This document shows, in pieces, positions 52,906 to 63,362 of a stretch of 64,000 bases of DNA. The notes under the pieces are model-generated. The model was not told the origin of the DNA. It searched no databases and saw only the letters and a program-made list of their open reading frames with translations. Position 1 is the stretch's first letter. Every line of letters begins with the position of its first letter. The stretch is from positions 5,890,001 to 5,954,000 of the forward strand of contig CM074759.1 in assembly GCA_037355855.1 (NCBI GenBank), in the 5' to 3' direction. The translations under genes and the position numbers were made by a program. The DNA comes from Pseudo-nitzschia pungens. Its lineage: Eukaryota > Bacillariophyta > Bacillariophyceae > Bacillariales > Bacillariaceae.

Positions 52906-53135
52906 GAAGAGGCTGATGAGGCAGAGGAAGAGGATGATCTGGTATCAAGAGTAGGAGAGGGAGTAGTAAGAGCAGAGGTGACACTAGAATGTCTTGGAGG
53001 GGTCTTTTGCACAAATGGGCGCTTGTTAGACCGAGTCCCAGAGGCAGACCTAGCAGAAGAAGGAGGCGTGGAAGATCGTTTCTTCCGGGAAGCTGCTTGG
53101 GAGGTGGGCCACCCCTTAGTGGGAGGGGGAGGCAT
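52759..53135 (-). pseudogene. ORF1 N-terminal fragment with start codon (E, copy B)
   Basis: The minus-strand ATG (complement of 53133-53135) gives MPPPPTKGWPTSQAASRKKR, continuing through the Ser-rich stretch to SSSAGVL, where the LTR-like sequence begins. It is the E-type start of ORF1. Confidence 0.84.
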
Positions 53136-56100
53136 TGTACCAGAAGTGGAGCACTGAGGGCAGATGACAAATGCCGGGGCAGGAGAAGCACCGGTGGAGG
53201 GCAAATCAACAGCAGAAAACCTCCAGTGGAGTGCAGGAGCACCAACTGAAACGCCGCGCTTGAATGGAGAAGCACCGGTTGAGTACAAAGGCCGGGGCAG
53301 GAGGAGCACCGATTGAGGGCAAACAACAGCTGAAAAGCAAACAATTGGGTGCTGGACCAACAGCAGACACGCCTCTTGGATGTGCAAGTGCCAGGTGATG
53401 GCAAAGGCCGGGGCAGGAGAAACACCGGTTGATGACAAAGGCCGGGGCAGGAGAAGCACCGGTTGATGACAAAGACCGGGGCAGGAGAAGCGCCGGTTGA
53501 GGGCAAACAACAGCTGAAAAGCAAGCAATTGTGTGCTGGACCAACAGCAGACACGCCTCTTGGATGTGCAAGTGCCAGGTGATGACAAAGGCCGGGGCAG
53601 GAGAAGCACCGGTTGATGACAAAGGCCGGGGCAGGAGAAGCACCGGTTGAGGGCAAATCAACAGCAGAAAACCTCCAGTGGAGTGCAGGAGCACCAACTG
53701 AAACGCCGCGCTTGAATGGAGAAGCACCGGTTGAGTACAAAGGCCGGGGCAGGAGAAGCACCGGTTGATGACAAAGGCCGGGGCAGGAGAAGCACCGGTT
53801 GAGATCAAAGCAACAACGGAAAAGCAGGCAATTGGGTGTTGGACCAACAGCAGACACGCCTCTTGGATGTGCAAGTGCCAGGTGATGACAAAGGCCGGAG
53901 CAGGTGAAGCACCGGTTGAGGGCAAAGGCCGGGGCAGGAGAAGCACCGGTGGAGGGCAATCAACAGCAGAAAACCTCCAGTGGAGTGAGGGAGCACCAAC
54001 TGAAACGCCGCGCTTGAATGGAGAAGTACCCGGTGTTAACAAAGGCCGGGGCAGGAGAAGCACCGGTTGAAGACAAAGGCCATGGCAGGAGAAGCACCAG
54101 CTGAAAAGCAAACAATTGGGTGTTGGACCAACAGCAGACACGCCTCTTGGATGTGCAAGTGCCAGGTGATGACAAAGGCCGGAGCAGGTGAAGCACCGGT
54201 TGAGGGCAAAGGCCGGGGCAGGAGAAGCACCGGTGGAGGGCAATCAACAGCTGAAAAGCAGGCAATTGGGAGTTGGACCAACAGCAGACACGCCGCTTGG
54301 ATGTGCAAGTGCCCGGTGATGACAAAGGCCGGAGCAGGTGAAGCACAGGGTGAGGGCAAAGGCCGGGGCAGGAGAAGCACCGGTGGAGGGCAAAGCAACA
54401 GCAGAAAACCTCCAGTGGAGTGCAGGAGCAACAACTGAGATGCCGCGCTTGAAAGGAAAAGCACCGGTTGAGGGCAAAGGCCGGGGCAGGAGAAGCACCG
54501 GTTGAGAGCAAAGCAACAACTGAAAAGCAGGCAATTAGGTGTTGGACCAACAGCAGACACGCCTCTTGGATGTGCAAGTGCCAGGTGATGACAAAGGCCG
54601 GAGCAGGTGAAGCACCGGTTGAGGGCAAAGGCCGGGGCAGGAGAAGCACCGGTGGAGGGCAATCAACAGCAGAAAACCTCCAGTGGAGTGCAGGAGCACC
54701 AACTGAAACGCCGCGCTTGAATGGAGAAGTACCCGGTGTTGACAAAGGCCGGGGCAGGAGAAGCACTGGTTGAAGACAAAGGCCGGGGCAGGAGAAGCAC
54801 CGGGTGAGGGCAAAGGCTGGGACAGGAGAAGCACCAGTTGAGAGCAAAGCAACAACTGAAAAGCAGGCAATTGGGTGTTGGACCAACAGCAGACACGCCT
54901 CTTGGATGTGCAAGTGCCAGGTGATGACAAAGGCCGAAGCAGGGGAAGCACCGGTTGAAGGCGAAGGCCGGGGCAGGAGAAGCACCAATGGAGGGCAGAT
55001 CAACAGCAGAAAACCTCCAGTGGAGTGCAGGATCACCAACTGAAACGCCGCGCTTGAATGGGGAAGTACCCGGTGTTGACAAAGGCTGGGGCAGGAGAAG
55101 CACCGGTTGATGACAAAGGCCGGGGCAGGAGAAGCACCGGTTGAAGACAAAGGCCGGGGCAGGAGAAGCACCGGGTGAGGGCAAAGGCCGGGACAGGAGA
55201 AGCACCAGTTGAGAGCAAAGCAACAACTGAAAAGCAAGCAGTTGGGTGTTGGACCAACAGCAGACACGCCTCTTGGATGTGCAAGTGCCAGGTGATGAAA
55301 AAGGCCGGGGCAGGAGAAGCACCGGTTGAGGGCAAAGGCCGGGGCAGGAGAAGCACCAATGGAGGGCAGATCAACAGCTGAATAGCAACCTGTTGGGTGC
55401 TGAAGCAACAGCAGACACTGCACTGGGATGTAAAAGGGCCAGGTGATGACAAAGGCCGGGGCAGGAGAAGCACCGGTTGAGGGCAAATCAACAAACTGAA
55501 AAGCACCTGTTGGGAGACAAAAGCCGGGGCAGTATAAACACCAGTGTAGTGCAGAGGCCACAATAGAAACGCCGCTTGGGTGCAGAAATGCCAGGGTATA
55601 GGTTGTATGCTGGGAAACAGGGTACAGCAGCAACAACAGGTCCAACGTTGGTCTGGACAAGGAAAAATTCCAGGGGAACCAAAAGAAAAGACTGGAGCAC
55701 TACCGGAAGAGTCACGTTGGAAACCCACAGAGGTGCTCTGGAGTTACAGAATTTAGAAACTCCAGTAGACCACTGCAAATCGTGTAGAAACAGACTGTAG
55801 AAACCGACAACTGGCTTGTATCAAAGGCCTGGTATTAGGGACGCTGCTTGCTTGAAAACAGGGGTTTTAGTAGGAACACTTAGGGACCGGGGGATATCAA
55901 TGGCAGGGCACACTTAAAAGGCTCAGGAGGGAACTTGAAGTTCAAACTCGCAAGTACTTATAAGTGGAAACAGTATCCAGGGGCAATTGTTTTGAAAACA
56001 GGGACCTTGAGCGAGACACTTAGGGACCAGGGTTGCAGTGGAAACAGTATCCGGGGGCAATTGGCTTGAAAACAAGGACCTTGAGCGAGACGCTTAGGGA

Positions 56101-56630
56101 CCAGGGAAGCTGCTTGCTTGAAAACAGGGGCTTTAGTAAAAACACCTAGGGACCAGGGGGAGGCTTGTGTCTTGAAAACAGTGTCGAACTTGAAGTTCAA
56201 GTTGGGGTTGCTTAATAGCAAAAACACTTAGGGATCAGGGAACTCGTGAACACTTAGGGACCAGGGAAATTGTAGTCTTGAAAACAAGGGGCGATAGTAG
56301 CTGTAGTCTTGGAAACAAGAATGCAATAAGTAGGAGGTACTTAGGGATCGGTTGGTCTTGGCTTGAAAACAGGTGTAGTAGGGGGAGCCTTAAGCAAAAA
56401 CACTTAGGGACTGGGGGGCTTGGCTAGGAAACAGGGTAGCTCTTAAGTGATTGACACTAGTAAGAGCAGGGGGCAATTGGCTTGAAAATAAAGGGGAACT
56501 GGAAGATATGCTTGCGCGAACTTGCAGATACTTAGGGATCAGCGAGTAGGAACCTTCTAGAAGGGGGGTGTATATGTGTTCGATCTTGAAGAATGTAGAA
56601 CGTTAAGTAGGTTCGACCTTGAAGAATGTA
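53136..56630 (-). promoter_or_regulatory. LINE 5' UTR, cut at its 5' end (E)
   Basis: At least 3.5 kb of leader on the minus strand. The repeat array lies next to ORF1 (53160-55560); the common segment is at about 55600-55800; the motif-rich region (CTTAGGGACC, TTGAAAACAG) runs to 56630. The last ~430 bp to the canonical 5' end are missing because copy K begins at 56631. Confidence 0.7.
53160..55560 (-). repeat. 34-bp-based and higher-order repeats in E 5' UTR
   Basis: A 2.4 kb array related to that of F. A unit containing GGCCGGGGCAGGAGAAGCAC recurs dozens of times. Longer units carrying AACCTCCAGTGGAGTGCAGG are spaced 270-450 bp apart (near 53218, 53670, 53976, 54407, 54676 and 55013). The long ORFs on either strand change frame with the unit and are not treated as genes. 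Confidence 0.87.
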
Positions 56631-59600
56631 CAATTTTGCGACGCGCGATTTTGTCCGACGTTCCGATGTTCCAGTACTTAAAACACGTAGATTTCTACAC
56701 AACTTTCCCCTTTGATATCTCACTCACTTCTAAAGCTCCTACAACAAAACCAAGCACTACACCTATCAACAGAGACCTCCCCTGTCTGATTCTGCTGTTT
56801 GTTTGCCTGCTCCTTGCTCCCTTTGGTTGCTTTGGTTGCTTGTTTCCTGTCGGTCGGTCGATCGGCAACAACAAGCTTCGGCAGCAAAACAACACATAAT
56901 TTTCTACAGCAATTGCAGTACTAATTCTACAGCAGCTCTGCTTCAGTTCCGCTTTGTCTCCGAGCTCGGTTTGGTTTTTTGATCTGTTTTCAAGCCATAT
57001 TTTTATTTAACGCTATACAGTCTTCCAAGCCCCTTAAGTGATACCCACTTAACGTTTTACATTCTTCAAGGTCGAACCTACTTAACGTTCTACATTCTTC
57101 AAGATTGAACACATATACACCCCCCTTCTAGAAGGTTCCTACTTGCTGATCCCTAAGTATCTGCAAGTTCCCGCGAGCATATCTTCCAGTTCCCCTTTAT
57201 TCTCAAGCCAATAGCCCACCTGCTCTTCTAAGTGCCTATCATTTAAGAGCTACCCTGTTTCCTAGTCAAGCCCCCCAGTCCATAAGTTTTCTCGCTTAAG
57301 GCTCCCCCTACTACACCTGTTTTCAAGCCAAGACCAACCGATCCCTAAGTACCTTATACTTATTGCACTCTTGTTTCCAAGACTACAGCTACTACCGCCC
57401 CTTGTTTTCAAGACTACAATTCCCCTGGTCCCTAAGTGTTCGCGAGTTCCCTGATCCCTAAGTGTTTTCGCTATTAAGCAACCCCAACTTGAACTTCAAG
57501 TTCGACACTGTTTTCACGATACAAGCCTCCCTCTGGTCCCTAGGTGTTTCTACTAAAGCCCCTGTTTTCAAGCAATCAGCTTCTCTGGTCCCTAAGTGTC
57601 TCGCTCAAGGTATTTGTTTTCAAGCCAATTGCCCCCGGATACTGTTTCCACTGCTTCCCTGGTCCCTAAGTGTCTCGCTCAAGGTCCCTGTTTTCAAGCC
57701 AATTGCCCCTGGATACTGTTTCCACTTATAAGTACTTGCGAGTTTGAACTTCAAGTTCCCTCCTGAGCCTTTTAAGTGTGCCCTGCCATTGATATCCCCC
57801 GGTCCCTAAGTGTTCCTACTAAAGCCCCTGTTTTCACGCAAGCAGCTTCCCTGGTTTAATTGCCTCGCTCAAGGTCACGCCAGTTTGTTTCTACACGATT
57901 TGCAGTCCCTACCAGGCCTTTGATACAAGCCAGTTGTCGGTTTCTACAGTCTGTTTCTACACGATTTGCAGGAGTCTACAGGAGTTTCTAAATTTAGTAA
58001 CTCCAGAGCACCTCTGTGGGTTTCGAAAGTGCCTTTTCTGGTAGTGCTCCAGTTTTTTTTTTTTTGGATCCCCTGGAGTTTTTTTCCTGTTCAGACCAAC
58101 GTTGGACCTGTTGTTGCTGCTGTACCTTGGTTCAAACCCAGCGTACAACCCCAAGCTATCCATCCCGCAGTCAGGCTCCCAGCAGTCAAGCTCTCAGCAG
58201 TCAGCCCACCAGCAGTCAGCCCACCGGCAGTCAGCCCACCAGCAGTCAGCCCACCAGCAGTCAGCTCACCAGCAGTCAGCTCACCAGCAGTCAGCCCACC
58301 AGCAGTCAGCCCACCAGCAGTCAGCACACCAGCAGTCAGCCCACCAGCAGTCAGCTCACCAGCAGTCAGCTCACCAACAGTCAGCCCACCAGCAGTCAGC
58401 CCACCAGCAGTCAGCCCACCAGCAGTCAGCCCACCAGCAGTCAGCTCACCAGCAGTCAGCCCACCAGCAGTCAGCCCACCAGCAGTCAGCTCACCAGCAG
58501 TCAGCCCATCAGCCGCCAGCTCACCAGCAGTCAGCCCACCAGCAGTCAGCCCACCAGCAGTCAGCTCACCAGCAGTCAGCTCACCAGCAGTCCGCTCACC
58601 AGCAGTCAGCCCACCAGCAGTCAGCCCACCAGCAGTCAGCTCACCAGCAGTCAGCCCACCAGCAGTCAGCCCACCAGCAGTCAGCTCACCAGCAGTCAGC
58701 CCATCAGCCGCCAGCTCACCAGCAGTCAGCCCACCAGCAGTCAGCCCACCAGCAGTCAGCTCACCAGCAGTCAGCTCACCAGCAGTCAGCCCACCAGCAG
58801 TCAGCCCACCAGCCGTCAGCCCATCAGCAGTCAGCTCACCAGCAGTCAGCTCACCAGCAGTCCGCTCACCAGCAGTCAGCCCACCAGCAGTCAGCCCATC
58901 AGCTGTCAGCCCACCAGCAGTCAGCCCACCAGCAGTCAGCTCCCCAGCAGTCAGCCCACCAGCAGTAAGCTCACCAGCAGTCAGCCCACCAGCAGTCAGC
59001 CCACCAGCAGTCAGCCCACCAGCAGTCAGCTCACCAGCAGTCAGCCCACCTGCAGTCAGCCCACCAGCAGTCAGCTCCCCAGCAGTCAGCCCACCAGCAG
59101 TCAGCCAACCAGCAGTCAGCCCACAAGCAGTCAGTTCACCAGCAGTCAGCCCACCAGCAGTCAGCCCACCAGCAGTCAGCCCACCAGCAGTTAGCTCACC
59201 AGCAGTCAGCCCACCAGCAGTCAGCCCACCAGCAGTCGGCCCCCCAGCAGTCAGCCCACCAGCAGTCAGCTCACCAGCAGTCAGCCCACCAGCAGTCAGC
59301 CCACCAGCAGTCAGCCCACCAGCAGTCAGCTCACCAGCAGTCAGCCCACCAGCAGTCGGCCCCCCAGCAGTCAGCTCACCAGCAGTCAGCCCATCAGCCG
59401 CCAGCTCACCAGCAGTCAGCCCACCAGCAGTCAGCCCACCAGCAGTCAGCTCACCAGCAGTCAGCTCACCAGCAGTCAGCCCACCAGCAGTCAGCCCACC
59501 AGCCGTCAGCTCATCAGCAGTCAGCTCACCAGCAGTCAGCTCACCAGCAGTCCGCTCACCAGCAGTCAGCCCACCAGCAGTCAGCCCATCAGCTGTCAGC

Positions 59601-60080
59601 CCACCAGCAGTCAGCCCACCAGCAGTCAGCTCCCCAGCAGTCAGCCCACCAGCAGTCAGCTCACCAGCAGTCAGCCCACCAGCCGTCAGCCCACCAGCAG
59701 TCAGCTCACCAGCAGTCAGCTCACCAGCAGTCAGCCCACCAGCAGTGAGCTCCCAACCAGTCAGCCCACCAGCAGTCAGCCCACCAGCAGTCAGCCCACC
59801 AGCAGTCAGCTCACCAGCAGTCAGCCCACCAGCAGTCCGCTCACCAGCAGTCCGCTCACCAGCAGTCAGCCCACCAGCAGTCAGCCCATCAGCAGTCAGC
59901 TCACCAGCAGTCAGCCCACCAGCAGTCAGCTCACCAGCAGTCAGCCCATCAGCAGTCAGCTCACCAGCAGTCAGCCCACCAGCAGTCAGCTCACCAGCAG
60001 TCAGCCCACCAGCAGTCAGCTCACCAGCAGTCAGCCCACCAGCAGTCAGCCCACCAGCGGTCAGCTCCACTTCTGGTACA
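56631..60080 (+). promoter_or_regulatory. LINE 5' UTR (K)
   Basis: It has the terminal hairpin (56631-56653), the motif-rich region up to about 57900, the common segment at 57970-58140 (with a run of T at about 58052-58065), then the 15-bp array and a short spacer before the ORF1 ATG at 60081. It is the longest complete leader in the window. Confidence 0.72.
58160..60066 (+). repeat. 15-bp tandem repeat array, about 127 units
   Basis: The unit is CAGCAGTCAGCCCAC and one-base variants (GCTCAC, TCCGCTC, CATCAGCCG). Sequence lines stay in the same 15-bp phase for 1.9 kb, meaning no indel. Variant units recur at multiples of 15 bp (for example CCATCAGCCG at 58506, 58701 and 59391), showing higher-order duplication. 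All three plus frames are largely open (VSPPA, SSQPT and HQQSA repeats) and so is one minus frame. The frame-3 reading (PAVSP units) is continuous and in frame with the ORF1 ATG. Confidence 0.95.
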
Positions 60081-63000
60081 ATGCCTCCGCGGCCCACCTC
60101 CCAAACAGCTTCCCGGAAGAAAAGATCTTCCACAACTCCTTCTTCTGCTAGGTCTGCCTCTGGGACTCGGTCTAACAAGCGCCCATTTGTGCAAAAGACC
60201 CCTCCATGACATTCTAGTGTCACCTCTGCTCTTACTACTCCTTCTCCTACTCTTGATACCAGATCATCCTCTTCCTCTGCCTCATCAGCCTCTTCATCCT
60301 CTATGAATGGGTCTTCTGTTGATGATACGTCTTCATCTTCTTCTGTGTCCTCATCTGCAGGTGTGCTTTCTGATGTTGATATGCTTGGCACTGAACCTGC
60401 TCCAGGGGATTCCTTGAAGACTTCTTCTTCTGCAGGTGTGCTCTCTGATGTTGAGATGCTTGGCACTGAATCTGCACCAGGGGAATCTGCACCAGGGGAC
60501 TCTGCACCAGGGGATTCCTTGCCAACTTCTTCTCTGTCAACAGCTTCTCAGCTAGGCTCCCAGGAGTCAGGTCCTCCGCAGTCAGGTACTCTGTCAGGCT
60601 CTCCGTCGTCCGGTGCTTTGCTGTCAGACCCCAAGCTGATAAGCTCCCAGACCTCAGGTTCCCAGCAGCAGGGCTCCCAGCAGCAGGGCTCCCAGCAGCA
60701 GGGCTCCCAGCAGCAGGGATCCCAGCAGTCAGGACCCCGGCCCCCAGGCTCCCAGCAGCCAGGATCCAACCAGGCAGGCTCCCTGCTGCCAGGCCAACAG
60801 ACGTCCAGACACACACCAAAGGGCTCTGGGACCTCAGGCAAGGTCCCTGCTTCCTCCATCCTCAAGCAATCTACTCTTGCCTTTTCCTCTGCCCAGAAAG
60901 CTGATCCCTCTCAGCAGCAAGCACGCCAATCCCAACGCCAGGAGGCTTTGGCTGCTGCCAACAGGGCTCATTCCGCTTCCTTCTTCTGGTGTTTTTATGG
61001 TAAGGGTCCCTGTTCTGGCAAGTCTCCTATACCATCTGCAATTCATGCCTTCCGAAAATCCCCAACTGGTAAACGGTTATGGGCTGGGTGTCCAAGCCCT
61101 ACACACTTTTTCAGCAAGAAGGAGGGTACAGACAAAAAATCCATCCATGATATTTGCCGGACTGCCATCCCTCCTGTTTATTGTCAGGTTTTTCCGGACA
61201 CTCCAGACTGGCGCAATGCCACTGTAGATTCCTTGGCCTCTCTTGTCTCTGCTTGCTTTCAAGGCTCTGCCCCAGCCTGGACCAAGCAACCACCTGGCCA
61301 GGCTCTGAAGAAATGTCTTATTGGTTTGGTCAAGATGTCTCCTGAGTGTTTTGATGACCTATATTGTGAGGGCAACCTTTTGCCTAGCACTGAAGGCAAA
61401 GTATGGTGGGCAGCCAATCAGGTGCTTGGTTCTCATTGGCATTTCAAGAAGCGACCTCCTACACCTGCGCCACCAGTGGCTGATGATGCTTCCACTTCCA
61501 AATCTTCCCCTTCCAAATCAGTGTCCTTTCTTCCTGGTGGTGGTGATGCTACTGTCTTGTCCTCCTCTGCTGGGCATTTCCTCCAACGCCGAGGGGTTTG
61601 CTCCAGTGATTCTAGAGCTCCAGTGGATGTAACTGCTGGAACCAAGTGTTCTCATAGTTCTTATGTCACTCTGTCCCTTCCAAGGTTGATGTCACAACAC
61701 CCTGGGGAACTTTATGATGAGCTGCTCAAGTCTCTCAAGGAAGCTTTGGATCTTCTATGGACTGTTGACAAGCGCCTGGTGTTGTATGTTTTTCCCTCCA
61801 GAGCCAGGCTCAACCCCAAGGCCAAGCCTGTTACCAAGTTTTGGACGACTCTTCCTGACAGGAAGACCTTGGAATTGTATGTTGCTCAGCTCTGGCTTCG
61901 CAGTAGAACTGCTCCTCATCTACGCTTCTTTTTGGGACACAGTGCTTCCCTGGAGAAACTCTTTTCAGCACAATTGCTCCAGAGGCTCAGAGACCGTGAC
62001 ATGGACCTGAAATATGACCACATACAGGCCCCAGTTATTATCACCTGTGGCTTTCTCCTTGGATCTTACATGCAGAGTTTTGATCTTGACCACTACAACG
62101 AATTGCTTCAGACTCATCCCAGGTTTCAGGCATGTCCTATTGCTGTTATCAGGAAGAATATCAGCCTTGACAACTCCAGAACTCCTGATCCCAATCCTGT
62201 TCTGGCTGCACATGTTTTATGTGATGCTACAAAGCGCGCCCAAACTGTTAAGCTCCTCAAAGCCCAGTTCAATCGGTGCAAACCTTCAGACATTGCCTCT
62301 CTCCCTGATGGTAAATTCTACAAGTTTATTGAGACAGCTACCAATCCTTCTGACAGACCTCTTCCCCCCTCCAAGCTCAAGACTGTTCGCCAGGCTAAGC
62401 ACCGCCAAGCTAAATTTATTGAGAGCCATGAAACTGCTCCTGTTCTGGGGGTAGTTGATCTTGATCTTCCAGTTGCCCTGGGCCAAGGGCTGGGTTTGAA
62501 GACACTGCGCAGTGTGCTTCTGGGTATCAGAACCCGTGACAATTGGTCATGGCCTCTTTTTCTTTCTGTCGATACCAGTTCATACCGAGGCGAGATCCTT
62601 GCTTTGTACAATATCACTACCAAGGCTGAAGCAATGGCCATGTTGTCTTTCCTGCCTATTATACTGGAAGCTCATTATGGTTCTTGTGTTCGACAATGGT
62701 TCTCTTCTGAGTGCTTGACTGAAATGGAAGCTTACCATTGGGATGCTGCTGTCAATTGTGTTGTGGAAACTGAACCTGCTGCAGATCCGATGCAGGATGA
62801 CTCTCTTCCCTTTTTTGGTGATGGGGATGCAAGAGATTGGGAACTTGTTGATGATGACTTGTCAGTTGACCTTGCCCCAGACCTCACCTTTGATCTAGAT
62901 CTGCACTTTAACCTCCAAGCCCGTGATGACAGTGGTGGTGGAGGATTTGATGATTCTCAATCCATGGATACTTTAGCAACCGGTACTTCCAATCTCACTG

Positions 63001-63362
63001 ATGTCCAGGCTTCAGCGCCTGCAGGTGGTGTTCCTCCTGGAGGTGATCCTTCCAATGTTGCCAAGGCTGATGCCTCTCCTGGTATTCCTCCTGAAGTTCC
63101 CCCTGCAGTTCCTGACCCTCCCCAGAATGCCATGGCTGGTGACCTCCCTGTGGCCTCTCCTGATTCCTCAACTGCAGTTCCTGCTGCCGGTGGTGGGGAC
63201 GACGCAGCCTCTGCATTGAGGCTTGGAGTTGCTGCAATTGCATTCACCTCCAGCCATGATGCTAGTGTCAGTGATTTGAGCCATGCCAATGTTTCCACCA
63301 AATCAGCTCCGGCAACTCTTCCATCCTTGCGACAGACTAGGTTTCCTTCTGATCATGGTTAG
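60081..63362 (+). pseudogene. ORF1 with a premature stop (K)
   Basis: The ATG at 60081 gives MPPRPTSQTASRKKR. At 60207-60209 a TGA replaces the CGA found in F (KTPPRHS), after 42 codons. The frame is otherwise open to the TAG at 63360-63362 (1093 aa if read through). The next in-frame ATG, 60303, would give a 1019-aa protein lacking only the basic/Ser-rich start. It has four GSQQQ units and an otherwise normal central and C-terminal region. Confidence 0.87.

Larger units (their letters stand above)
23169..56630 (-). mobile_element. LINE copy E, old minus-strand copy in several pieces
   Basis: Pieces in minus order: 5' UTR 56630-53136; ORF1 start 53135-52759; then (beyond the 42226-52363 block) ORF1 42780-42633; the LTR-like insertion; ORF1 41658-39063; copy J; ORF1 end 28254-27936; ORF2 27943-23171, where it is truncated. 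Its 5' UTR is itself cut at 56631 by copy K. Continuity of ORF1 across the J and LTR-like insertions is exact apart from the TSDs. The link between 42780 and 52905 is through a 0.55 kb repeat and is less certain. Confidence 0.75.

Noticed and set aside
53160..55560. CRISPR-like appearance (regular repeats)
   Set aside because: Repeats are contiguous or composite without unique spacers of constant length, in a eukaryotic LINE leader with no cas genes.
58091..60466. Minus-strand 791-aa ORF of GGLTAGELTAG repeats, and plus-strand SSQPT and HQQSA repeat ORFs
   Set aside because: A 15-bp repeat without stops is open in several frames automatically; there is no independent start context or homologue in other copies.
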